IMG/VR virus record: IMGVR_UViG_3300045538_000326
Coordinates: 1-23,608 of that record
Strand: one strand, 5' to 3'
Length of the DNA: 23,608 nt
Source of the DNA: a virus
Part shown: piece by piece, positions 8,549-16,297 of the stretch
Layout: the number at the start of each line of letters is the position of its first letter
Position numbering within the stretch: the first letter of the stretch is position 1
The notes under the pieces: model-generated
The model's database searches: none
What the model saw: only the letters and a program-made list of their open reading frames with translations
Told to the model about the DNA's origin: nothing
Position numbers and translations under genes: made by a program

Positions 8549-9736
8549 ATGGCAACGTGGAAAAAACTTATAGTATCGGGTAGTGTAGCCGAACTTGCAT
8601 CGGTGAGTGCATCGGTTGGAGTGTTAGTCGGTACTAATCAACAAATTCAAACAACCCAGGCAAATACCCGTCTTACTGGTTCTTTCACAGGTTCATTTGC
8701 CGGTGATGGTAGTGGATTAACAAATGTAACTGCAACTGCAACATTTCCTGCAGTTGAAATTACTAATTTAACATCCGGTAACAAATTTTTTACAAGTGAT
8801 GGGACAAATTCATTTACAACCTATGGAAATCTTTTAACAGATCTTGCAGGTAGTGGTATATCAGTTGAAGGAACAGATAGTCTTTCTGTTAATTCAGGAT
8901 CATTACAAACATTTTTCAATTCATCATCTTATGCGGGTGTAAGTGGTGATATTCTCATCGATGCATCAACTGGTGTTGCATCTATACAAGCTAATTCAGT
9001 TGCATTAGGAACTGACACAACTGGTAATTATGTTGCTACTGTTTCCGGTTCTGGTGCTATTGTGTCAAGTGCAACAACTGGAGAAGGAAGCACACCCGAA
9101 ATTACTTTGAATACTGCATCAACAACATTTACAAGTGGTGTTGTTTCTGCTCTTCCTGCTGGAACAGTTAGTGGTTCATCACTAACAACTGGTGGTCAAG
9201 GTAGTGTAACACTTACAACAAATGGTGTTGCTCAAACTGTTGATTTAGGATTGGAACAATCTGATAGTCCAACATTCGTTGATTTAACATTGACCGGTGA
9301 TATTACTGTTGGTGGACAAGACATTAAATCGAATGGTGGAACAACCGCAATTACTTTGAATGGTGCAAATGCAACTGTTGCTGGAAATCTTACTGTTTCC
9401 GGTGATTTATCCGTTGTTGGTAGTGTAACTGAATTTCAAGTTGCAAACTTAAATGTTGAAGACCAATTTGCATTACTCGCATCTGGATCGGGAACAACTG
9501 ATGCTGGTATTATTGCTGCTTCCGGTTCTATAAATGCTGGTTCAGCACTATATCACGATATTACAGATAATAGATGGGCAGTTGCAAAGTCTGTTGCATC
9601 TAATGCTACTGCTGTTACACCACTTGAATATGTTACAACTGTTAAAGTTCAATCGGGTGTTCCATCAACACAAGAATATGGTGTTGGGGAAATGTATGTA
9701 AATACTGATAACGGTGAAATTTTTATTTACACATAA
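8549..9736 (+). CDS. Fibre-like structural protein with WKKLIVSGS N-terminal motif (395 aa)
   Basis: Opens MATWKKLIVSGSVAELASV, close to the N-terminus of the giant fibre at 16298 (MSNWKKLVVSGSGAHLASV), so the two probably attach to the same virion partner. A GDGSGLTNV motif (52-60) also occurs in the preceding protein. The middle is repetitive Ser/Thr/Gly/Val beta-type sequence (LTGDITVGG, LTVSGDLSVVGS). The C-terminal 100 residues (from about VTEFQVANLNVEDQF) form a more complex end domain with a DNRWAVAK segment. A good Shine-Dalgarno GGAG (8539-8542) lies 6 bases before the ATG. I take it as a virion structural protein, most likely tail fibre or baseplate-proximal fibre; no enzymatic motif is visible. 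Confidence 0.75.
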   Translation: MATWKKLIVSGSVAELASVSASVGVLVGTNQQIQTTQANTRLTGSFTGSFAGDGSGLTNVTATATFPAVEITNLTSGNKFFTSDGTNSFTTYGNLLTDLAGSGISVEGTDSLSVNSGSLQTFFNSSSYAGVSGDILIDASTGVASIQANSVALGTDTTGNYVATVSGSGAIVSSATTGEGSTPEITLNTASTTFTSGVVSALPAGTVSGSSLTTGGQGSVTLTTNGVAQTVDLGLEQSDSPTFVDLTLTGDITVGGQDIKSNGGTTAITLNGANATVAGNLTVSGDLSVVGSVTEFQVANLNVEDQFALLASGSGTTDAGIIAASGSINAGSALYHDITDNRWAVAKSVASNATAVTPLEYVTTVKVQSGVPSTQEYGVGEMYVNTDNGEIFIYT

Positions 9737-9739
9737 TTT

Positions 9740-9770
9740 TTTGATCTAATAATAAAATTTTGTATATTTG
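9740..9770 (+). promoter_or_regulatory. Possible Bacteroidetes-type promoter (TTTG-N19-TAnnTTTG)
   Basis: TTTG at 9740-9743 and TATATTTG at 9763-9770 are 19 bases apart, matching the -33/-7 pattern known for Bacteroidetes primary sigma factors. Transcription would begin a few bases downstream, before ATG 9797. In AT-rich DNA a chance match is possible. Confidence 0.3.
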
Positions 9771-9785
9771 TTATGAGAAAAATAA

Positions 9786-9789
9786 TAGG
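9786..9789 (+). promoter_or_regulatory. Ribosome binding site deciding the start at 9797
   Basis: TAGG lies 7 bases before ATG 9797, in a context (TAGGTTTTATCATGG) like those before 20952 (AAAGGTTTTGTTATGG) and 23225. The upstream ATG at 9773 has no such site. Confidence 0.45.
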
Positions 9790-9796
9790 TTTTATC

Positions 9797-9973
9797 ATGG
9801 GTTTAGTTAAAAAAGAAAACAATGAAAATAATCCGATACCTCCAATTCCTCCTTTTTCCAAGGAGGAGTTGGAGTTTTTATTGAAACTGGTATCCGATTG
9901 CACATTTAAGGGCAAAGAAGTTCAAGTTGTATATGACCTTGTTTACAAACTTCAACAGTTATATCTAAAATGA
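9797..9973 (+). CDS. Small protein of unknown function (58 aa), coupled to LamG-like gene
   Basis: The protein opens MGLVKKENNENN, has a short Pro-rich stretch (PIPPIPPF) and then a mostly helical C-terminal half (SKEELEFLLKLVSDC, VVYDLVYKLQQLYL). I recognise no named family, though small proteins of this shape are common in environmental phages. An upstream in-frame ATG at 9773 would add MRKIIGFI. I prefer 9797 because it has a TAGG site at the usual spacing and because the possible promoter at 9740-9770 would leave almost no leader for 9773. The TGA stop overlaps the next start (ATGA at 9970-9973), so the two are probably translated in a coupled way. A helper role for the LamG-like partner is possible but unsupported. 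Confidence 0.6.
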   Translation: MGLVKKENNENNPIPPIPPFSKEELEFLLKLVSDCTFKGKEVQVVYDLVYKLQQLYLK

Positions 9974-10704
9974 GTTTAACATTAAAAAATAATGGTGGTA
10001 ACGGTGGATTTCTATTAAGAAGCACTGGCGGTAATGGTTCATTATCATTAACATCTACACCACAATTAGTTACAGACGGACTTACATTACAATTAGATGC
10101 AGGTGATACAGCTTCATACATTGGTAGTGGAACGACTTGGACTGATATAGCAGGAACACAAGAAAACATTACATTAGTTGATTCACCAACATTTACGTCA
10201 GGAATACCATCATATTTTACATTTAACGGTTCAACACAAAGAGGTAGTGGAACTGGTTCAGTTTTATCATCAACTTCATATACAAAATCAGTTTGGTTTT
10301 ACTTAAATTCTTATGCGGATAATAATTTAGTCAGTAGTGAATCAGGAGGACATTATATGTTTTTTGGTGGCGGAACTAAAATGTATGCAGGTAATTCAAA
10401 TTGGGCTGGATTTCCAAATAACTTACAATCAACTACAACGTTTTCTTTGTCTACTTGGTATAATGCTACAATAACATTCAATACTACTGACGGAATGAAA
10501 CTGTATGTTAATGGAATCTTGGATAAAACATATACTACTGTAAAGACTGCATATACTGGAAACGGTTCAATAAACATTGCAGCTTATGGAGTTGGGAATC
10601 TATTAAATGGTAGAATTTCAAAAGTGTATTGTTACAATAGAAGTTTAACCGATGCAGAAGTTTTGCAAAATTACAATGTTGATAAATCACAGTTTGGATT
10701 GTAA
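9970..10704 (+). CDS. LamG/concanavalin A-like domain protein (244 aa)
   Basis: After a Gly/Asn-rich N-terminus (about 30 residues, NNGGNGGF, GGNGSLSL) the protein has the run of a LamG-type jelly roll: GLTLQLDAGD, WTDIAG, SYFTFNGSTQ, YTKSVWFYLNS, LSTWYNATITF, MKLYVNGIL, NGRISKVYCYNRSLTDAEVLQNY. The last segment is the usual closing strand of Laminin_G_3 (concanavalin-like) domains. Such domains bind glycans or proteins, and in phages they appear on virion proteins. It begins within the stop of the preceding small gene (ATGA). It ends 18 bases before the glycosyltransferase cassette. A receptor-binding or glycan-recognition function on the virion is inference; no catalytic residues of a glycanase are evident. 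Confidence 0.8.
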   Translation: MSLTLKNNGGNGGFLLRSTGGNGSLSLTSTPQLVTDGLTLQLDAGDTASYIGSGTTWTDIAGTQENITLVDSPTFTSGIPSYFTFNGSTQRGSGTGSVLSSTSYTKSVWFYLNSYADNNLVSSESGGHYMFFGGGTKMYAGNSNWAGFPNNLQSTTTFSLSTWYNATITFNTTDGMKLYVNGILDKTYTTVKTAYTGNGSINIAAYGVGNLLNGRISKVYCYNRSLTDAEVLQNYNVDKSQFGL

Positions 10705-10711
10705 ATAAATT

Positions 10712-10716
10712 AAAGG
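10712..10716 (+). promoter_or_regulatory. Ribosome binding site supporting the GTG start at 10723
   Basis: AAAGG, 6 bases before GTG 10723. Supports GTG as the true start; the protein then opens MKKVLFIVPHLSTGG, a normal GT-B N-terminus. Confidence 0.6.
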
Positions 10717-10722
10717 TGTTTT

Positions 10723-13308
10723 GTGAAAAAAGTTTTGTTTATTGTCCCCCATCTTTCAACGGGTGGACTGCCTCAATATACACTATCACTAATAAAAAAA
10801 ATAATGAACGATGTTGATGTCTACTGTATAGAGTATTCTATGATAGCAGACATTTTTGTTGTTCAAAGAAAACAAATAGTTGAATTATTAGGCGATAAGT
10901 TTTATTCTCTTAAAAACGAAAAAGAAGAATTGAATGAAATTGTAGATAAAATACAACCAGATATAGTTCATTTACAAGAACTTCCAGAGTATTTTATGTC
11001 TGGATATGTTGCTAATGATTTATATTCTATTGATAGAAAATACACTATCGTTGAAACTTCTCACGATTCTTCTTTTGATACAAAAAAGAAGTTATATTTT
11101 CCAGATTATTTTGCACTAATATCCGAATACCAAAGACAAAATTTTTCAAAATTAGATATACCGATACAGATTGTTGAATCAGACATAGAGTATAAAGAGA
11201 GAGGAGATAGAAGAACTGGTTTGGAAAAATTAGGTTTGAATCCAAGTCTAAAACACGTTTTGAATGTTGGTTTATTTTCGCCAAGAAAAAATCAAAGAGA
11301 GATTTTTGATTATGCAAAAAATATGTTAAACTATCCAGTGCAGTTTCATTTTGTTGGTAATCAAGCTTCAAATTTTGAAAACTATTGGTCTCCGTTGATG
11401 AAAGATATTCCATCTAATGTTAAAATTTGGGGTGAAAAATCTAACGTTGATGACTTTTATTCTTGTATGGATTTATTTCTATTTACATCAAGGGGTTCGG
11501 AACATGACAAAGAAACAAGTCCACTTGTTATACGAGAGGCAATAGGGCATGGTATTCCGTCTTTAATATACAATCTTCCAGTTTATATGGATATGTATAA
11601 CAAATATGACATAATAAATTATCTTGATTTTGAAAACAAGGAAAAAAATCTATCCTTGATAATAGACAAACTAGGATTTTCAACCGATCATATAGACAAA
11701 AAATTAGTTGAAGATACAATATCTGAAAGTAGATTTACAGTTGAATATGATAATAAAGAAAATAAAATTACATATTCATATAATCGTGATTTAGAAAATG
11801 TAATAATTTCTGTAAAAGATATAGATTCTAATGTTGTTATGTGGTCGGTGAAACATGATAGATACGAAAATAATCAAAAATTTTGGACAATACCTATACC
11901 AAAAAATTATTACGATTGTGAAACCGAACCTACTTTTGGTGGTTTTAATGTTGAGATATACTCGAATGGTAAGTTTTTGGATAGCAAACGTATTCGTATA
12001 AAAAATCCAAGTGTTGAAAAACCATTTATACATCTTAAAAATACAACAGAACCTACTTTTTTCAATTACAATGAATTTTTTATTGATAAGATATATGATC
12101 CTTATCTAAAAGGAAAAAATTTTAATACGGTTGTTGATGTTGGTGCAAATGTTGGTATGTGGATAGAATACATACGAAGTGTATCAAACGTAGAAAAAGT
12201 TTATGCAGTTGAACCAAATACAAATGCATTGAAAACTTTAAGGGATTCTTTTAATGATATAAATGTTGTAGATGCCGCATTGCATTACGAAGATGGTAAA
12301 TTGAGTTTGTATACCCATGATAATAACTCAACTGTATCTTCGATAGAAAATCACTCTACATTTTCCTCAACATATTCGGTTGATGCAATAACTTTGAAAA
12401 CATTTGTAAAGCAAAATAAAATTGAAAAAATAGATTTACTTAAAGTTGATATAGAATCTGCTGAATACGATTTGTTTAATTCATTTGATTCCGAAGATTT
12501 TTTAATAATAGATAATATATTGGTAGAATATCATTTGCTTGGAAACCGATATATGAAAGATGTTTTTGATTTATCATCAATGTTAGAAGAAAATGGATAT
12601 AAAACTAATATGAGAAATATGAACTCTGTTGGTGGTTTTATCTTTGCAACAAAAAATAAAAAGTCTACCGTTGGTAATGATGAAGATATTATTCGTGTTT
12701 TAGATTCAAACCCTTGTCCCGAAAAAAGAGATATTGCAAATCTTGTAAACCGTTTATATCCAAATGGTGTTGGTATAGAGATAGGTGTTCTTCGTGGCGA
12801 TTACTCAAAAATAATTTTAGATAGATGGCACAATGGGACTTTATACATGGTAGATACTTGGAGACATATTCCAGAGTATATCGATTTGAATGGTAGGGAT
12901 GACGAATATCATTATGAGTGTATGATACAAACTGCTAAATCTATAAAAGACCATCAACATCGTGCTCACATGATACGAATGGATAGCGTTAAATGTGCTG
13001 AACTTTTTCCGGATGAATACTTTGATTTCATTTATATTGACGCAGATCATTCTTATGAGGCCGTCCAAAGAGATTTACAAGTTTGGTGGCCAAAGGTAAA
13101 AAAGGGAGGATTGTTTACAGGAGATGATTATATTCCAGAAGACGGAGATATTTGGTTGATTAACAATAATGATGGGACAAAAAAATATGCTGGGAAATTT
13201 GGTGTTCGTAAGGCAGTAAATGAATTTGCCGATGAACATAAATTAAAAATATATTCAACAACACAAGAACCATATTGGAAACAATGGTATACTTTCAAAC
13301 CTTTTTAA
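10723..13308 (+). CDS. Three-domain GT-B glycosyltransferase / FkbM methyltransferase / Methyltransf_24 fusion (861 aa)
   Basis: Residues 1-330 are a GT4-like glycosyltransferase: KVLFIVPHLSTGGLPQYT start, VLNVGLFSPRKNQ hinge and an E-X7-E motif at Glu264/Glu272 before GHGIPSLIYN. Residues 335-450 are a beta-rich linker. Residues about 455-650 match FkbM-type methyltransferases: VVDVGANVG SAM site (470-478), YAVEPN, and LLKVDIESAE (573-581, Asp576). Residues about 675-861 are a second class I methyltransferase, Methyltransf_24 type: EIGVLRGD (686-693), MVDTW, YIDADHSYEAV (771-781), KKGGLFTGDDY. One polypeptide could therefore add a sugar and methylate it or a neighbouring group twice; acceptor and sugar are unknown. 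GTG start is supported by AAAGG. It heads a cassette with two more glycosyltransferases. Confidence 0.87.
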   Translation: MKKVLFIVPHLSTGGLPQYTLSLIKKIMNDVDVYCIEYSMIADIFVVQRKQIVELLGDKFYSLKNEKEELNEIVDKIQPDIVHLQELPEYFMSGYVANDLYSIDRKYTIVETSHDSSFDTKKKLYFPDYFALISEYQRQNFSKLDIPIQIVESDIEYKERGDRRTGLEKLGLNPSLKHVLNVGLFSPRKNQREIFDYAKNMLNYPVQFHFVGNQASNFENYWSPLMKDIPSNVKIWGEKSNVDDFYSCMDLFLFTSRGSEHDKETSPLVIREAIGHGIPSLIYNLPVYMDMYNKYDIINYLDFENKEKNLSLIIDKLGFSTDHIDKKLVEDTISESRFTVEYDNKENKITYSYNRDLENVIISVKDIDSNVVMWSVKHDRYENNQKFWTIPIPKNYYDCETEPTFGGFNVEIYSNGKFLDSKRIRIKNPSVEKPFIHLKNTTEPTFFNYNEFFIDKIYDPYLKGKNFNTVVDVGANVGMWIEYIRSVSNVEKVYAVEPNTNALKTLRDSFNDINVVDAALHYEDGKLSLYTHDNNSTVSSIENHSTFSSTYSVDAITLKTFVKQNKIEKIDLLKVDIESAEYDLFNSFDSEDFLIIDNILVEYHLLGNRYMKDVFDLSSMLEENGYKTNMRNMNSVGGFIFATKNKKSTVGNDEDIIRVLDSNPCPEKRDIANLVNRLYPNGVGIEIGVLRGDYSKIILDRWHNGTLYMVDTWRHIPEYIDLNGRDDEYHYECMIQTAKSIKDHQHRAHMIRMDSVKCAELFPDEYFDFIYIDADHSYEAVQRDLQVWWPKVKKGGLFTGDDYIPEDGDIWLINNNDGTKKYAGKFGVRKAVNEFADEHKLKIYSTTQEPYWKQWYTFKPF

Positions 13309-13320
13309 TGGAAATATATT

Positions 13321-14139
13321 ATGGTAGTATTTTTGTATAGTGATAAAAATTGTGAACATCAAGCGATATGTTGTATCAAATCATTGACACATAAAATAAC
13401 GGATGATGTAAAAATAGTTTATTACACAATAGGATTTGATAGTGATTTTCAATTTAAGAATCTCCACAAAATTAGAATTGAATTGAAACCAGAATATCCA
13501 ACATTTCATTACTATAAATCAGATTTATCATTACTTACTATGAATCTGTTTCCAAATGAACACTATATTTTTACAGATACAGATGTTCTTTTTTCTCGAA
13601 GATTTGATTTTAGTAAAACAACTCATATTGAAAATTATCCAATAGCAAGTTATGGTCCACATGAATATCCATTTATGTATTATGAAGAAAATGGATCTAG
13701 AATAATTTTTAATGAATTACCTTTAATGAAGTATTTTAATGTTGAAAAAAGAAGTCAAAGGTATGTTTGGTCTTGTTTCTATTCATTCAATCCAAGTTGT
13801 AAAGACTTTTTTGAAGAATACATTTCAATATGTAAAAATAAATACCTTATGGATAAAAGAAAAGACTATTTTCCTTATGCAGATGAGACACCTTTTAATA
13901 TATGTCTGTGGAAAAGAAATGCTACTAAAAACTATGAATTTGGTTTTGTCAATACTCATCGCTTGGAAACAGTTAAAGCAGTAGAAAACGGTATATCAAA
14001 TAAAACTTTTGAGAATGCAGTTGATAGACTTGGTAATGAGTGGGAATACGTTGTTGATTCTGAAAAGGTTTTGATATATCATGGATTCAAAGAAAAAGAT
14101 AGTATGGTTGAATCGTTAAATTATTTGATAAACATATAA
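13321..14139 (+). CDS. GT-A-fold glycosyltransferase, GT8-like (272 aa)
   Basis: The N-terminus alternates beta strands and helices as in nucleotide-sugar binding GT-A folds (VVFLYSDKNCEHQAICCIKS). A DXD metal/UDP-sugar motif appears as FTDTDVLFS (Asp86-Thr-Asp88). Later segments WSCFYSFNPSC, YADETPFNICLW and a C-terminal LIYHGF histidine resemble the acceptor side and the metal-binding histidine of GT8-like retaining transferases. Exact family, donor and acceptor cannot be settled by eye. It starts 12 bases after the preceding gene, with a weak leader (TGGAAATATATT) like that of the RCC1 gene, and is followed at 12 bases by another glycosyltransferase, so all three are probably one transcript. 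Confidence 0.7.
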   Translation: MVVFLYSDKNCEHQAICCIKSLTHKITDDVKIVYYTIGFDSDFQFKNLHKIRIELKPEYPTFHYYKSDLSLLTMNLFPNEHYIFTDTDVLFSRRFDFSKTTHIENYPIASYGPHEYPFMYYEENGSRIIFNELPLMKYFNVEKRSQRYVWSCFYSFNPSCKDFFEEYISICKNKYLMDKRKDYFPYADETPFNICLWKRNATKNYEFGFVNTHRLETVKAVENGISNKTFENAVDRLGNEWEYVVDSEKVLIYHGFKEKDSMVESLNYLINI

Positions 14140-14151
14140 TTGGTTTTATTT

Positions 14152-16254
14152 ATGAAAATTGCACAAGTAAATTTAGGTTTACTTCCAATACCACCTAACT
14201 CGTGGGGAGCTGTTGAAAAAATAATTTGGGACTATAAAATTGAATTAGAAAAACTCGGTCATACTGTGTCTATACCATATTCAAATGAAGTTGAAAAAGA
14301 TATGTATGATATTGTTCATGTTCATGTATGGAATCATGCATTGGAAATGTATGAAAAAGGAATACCTTACATATTTACTTGTCATGATCATCATTTATAT
14401 TTGAATGGGAAAGATACAAAAATGTATCAAGATAATTTAAGAGCAATGAGATTGGCTCAAATTGCATTTGTTCCTGCAAAGTATTTAGTTGATTATTTTG
14501 ATAATGTTCCTGTTTATTTGGAACATGGTGTTAGAATAGATAATTTTGTTGAAAATACACCGAATAAAAAACCAAGATTGTTATGTGTTGGTAATAATGG
14601 TCTGGCTAATGATGATTTATTTGATAGGAAAGGATTTAGATATGCAATAGAAGCTGCTAAAAAATTAGATATGAATGTAACAGTTGTTGGTCCAACAAAT
14701 GTAAACAAAAAATTTTTTGAACATAACAAAGATTTGACAGAAGATAATGTGACTATTTTATACGATTTAGATGATAAAAATTTAATAGACACATTCAGTA
14801 AACATGATATTCTTGTTCATGCAACATCAGTAGAAGCCGGTCATCCTCCACTTACGATACTAGAAGCGGCGGCATCTGGATTACCAGTATTAACAACAGA
14901 TTGTTCTGGTGATTTACATACAACTTTGATAAATAGAGATTCAAATGATGTTGTTGAAAAAATAAAATATGTAATGAAAAATTACAATCTTGAAAGAGAA
15001 AAAACTATTACTAGTGTTAAACAATTTGATTGGAAAAATGTTGTGAAAAAAATGAATAAAACATACGAAAAGGTTGTTACTAATGACATGAGAAGTTCAA
15101 TTCTCAATGTATATGATTCTGTTAAGAAAGTTAATTTTGAAAACAAAATAAATTTTTCTTTCAAAGAAGGTGCAATGGTAGAAATTACCGGACAAAAACA
15201 AGGAATTTATACAATATCATTCATAGATGACGATACAAACGAAGTTCTTTATCAAAATGATATTCTTACAAATTCTTGGGCAAAAACAAATAGAAGATAT
15301 TTTACAAATTGGAGAGTTGTTGTAACAGAAAACGGTGTAAAAAAGGCAGAACACAAATTAAATTTGAAGGGTAAAAAAGTTCTAATAAAATTAGATTCAA
15401 ATTGTCTTGGTGATACAATAGCTTGGTTTCCATATTTTGAAGAATTTAGAAAAAAACACCAATGTGATTTGTATGTGTTTACTTTTAATAATAAATTATT
15501 TGAAGGTAAATATCCAAAAATAACTTTTCTAAAAACAGTAAATGAAATACTTGCATTGGAAGATGTTTATGCGTCATACCTGATTGGTTGGTATTTTGAC
15601 ACAAAAAAAGGATATGATGATACTATAAATAAGATTCCTGGAAACAAAATACCACTTCAACAAGCTGCTTCTGATATTTTAGGATTGGATTTTGTTGAAA
15701 TAAAACCAAAATTAAAAGATTTGCCAGAATATATTACACCCAAACCTTATATTTGTATTGCAACAAATTCTACTGCTCAAGCTAAATTTTGGAATAATCC
15801 AACGGGTTGGCAAGAATTGGTTGATTATGTAAAATCGAAAGGGTATGACGTTTACCTTTTATCCAAAGAAGAAGATGGACACATGGGTAATAAACAACCA
15901 AATGGTGTAGTAAAAATCAGTAATAAAACACTTGAAGAAATTGGATCCATATTAAAGGGTTCAAAACTTTTTGTTGGTCTTGGTAGTGGTTTAACTTGGT
16001 ATTCTTGGGCACTAAATGTTCCAACTATATTGATAAGTGGGTTTTCTCAACCGTTTCAAGAAATGAAAGAGGGTATTACTCGTATAATAAATAATGATGT
16101 TTGTCATGGTTGTTTTGCTAAACATCTTTTTGACAAAGGAGATTGGAATTGGTGTCCAGAACACAAGGGAACAAATAGACAGTTTGAATGCACAAAGTTT
16201 ATTACTTTTGACATGGTTAAACCACATATTCAAAAAATACTAAAACTATCTTAA
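14152..16254 (+). CDS. GT4-like glycosyltransferase fused to TibC/Aah-like (BAHT) O-heptosyltransferase (700 aa)
   Basis: Residues 1-310 form a GT4-like GT-B domain: PPNSWGAVEKIIWDY, DIVHVHVWNH, RKGFRYAIEAAK and EAGHPPLTILEA (Glu228, Glu238) before SGLPVLTTD. Residues about 325-410 are a beta-rich segment (VEITGQKQGIYTISFID) typical of the N-terminal part of bacterial autotransporter heptosyltransferases. Residues about 410-700 match that GT9-related family: GDTIAWFPY (420-428), NSTAQAKFWNNPTGW (539-553), GLGSGLTWYSWAL (609-621), then a four-cysteine finger Cys651, Cys654, Cys668, Cys680 with GDWNWCP and RQFEC. Studied members (TibC, Aah) are iron-binding oligomers that move heptose from ADP-heptose to serines of autotransporter repeats. 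Start is ATG 14152; an in-frame TTG at 14140 overlaps the preceding stop region and lacks a site. Target is unknown; the flanking Ser-rich fibres are candidates. Confidence 0.88.
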   Translation: MKIAQVNLGLLPIPPNSWGAVEKIIWDYKIELEKLGHTVSIPYSNEVEKDMYDIVHVHVWNHALEMYEKGIPYIFTCHDHHLYLNGKDTKMYQDNLRAMRLAQIAFVPAKYLVDYFDNVPVYLEHGVRIDNFVENTPNKKPRLLCVGNNGLANDDLFDRKGFRYAIEAAKKLDMNVTVVGPTNVNKKFFEHNKDLTEDNVTILYDLDDKNLIDTFSKHDILVHATSVEAGHPPLTILEAAASGLPVLTTDCSGDLHTTLINRDSNDVVEKIKYVMKNYNLEREKTITSVKQFDWKNVVKKMNKTYEKVVTNDMRSSILNVYDSVKKVNFENKINFSFKEGAMVEITGQKQGIYTISFIDDDTNEVLYQNDILTNSWAKTNRRYFTNWRVVVTENGVKKAEHKLNLKGKKVLIKLDSNCLGDTIAWFPYFEEFRKKHQCDLYVFTFNNKLFEGKYPKITFLKTVNEILALEDVYASYLIGWYFDTKKGYDDTINKIPGNKIPLQQAASDILGLDFVEIKPKLKDLPEYITPKPYICIATNSTAQAKFWNNPTGWQELVDYVKSKGYDVYLLSKEEDGHMGNKQPNGVVKISNKTLEEIGSILKGSKLFVGLGSGLTWYSWALNVPTILISGFSQPFQEMKEGITRIINNDVCHGCFAKHLFDKGDWNWCPEHKGTNRQFECTKFITFDMVKPHIQKILKLS

Positions 16255-16255
16255 T

Positions 16256-16289
16256 TCCACATATTTATTGGTATTGATATAAACGTGGA
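16256..16289 (+). promoter_or_regulatory. Imperfect RNA hairpin over the ribosome binding site of the giant fibre gene
   Basis: TCCAC (16256-16260) pairs with GTGGA (16285-16289), and TTTAT (16264-16268) with ATAAA (16279-16283), around a 10-base loop; ATA and C form the internal bulge. The 3' arm covers most of the GGAG site, so folding could reduce translation. Not a terminator: no T-run follows. Confidence 0.35.
16261..16268 (+). promoter_or_regulatory. ATATTTAT motif, candidate promoter element before 16298
   Basis: The octamer lies 29 bases before the TTG start and at the end of the glycosyltransferase cassette. If it is a -10 element, much of the hairpin at 16256-16289 would not be in that transcript. 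Confidence 0.35.
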
Positions 16290-16290
16290 G
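16287..16290 (+). promoter_or_regulatory. Shine-Dalgarno GGAG supporting the TTG start at 16298
   Basis: GGAG, 7 bases before TTG 16298. With the conserved WKKLVVSGS N-terminus this fixes TTG as the start. Confidence 0.65.
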
Positions 16291-16297
16291 TTCTATT

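Noticed and set aside
9773-9796. ATG 9773 as start of the small protein
   Set aside because: No ribosome site; ATG 9797 has TAGG at 7 bases.
9737-9796. Rho-independent terminator in the longest gap
   Set aside because: There are T-runs but no convincing stem before them; no clear terminator was found anywhere in the window.
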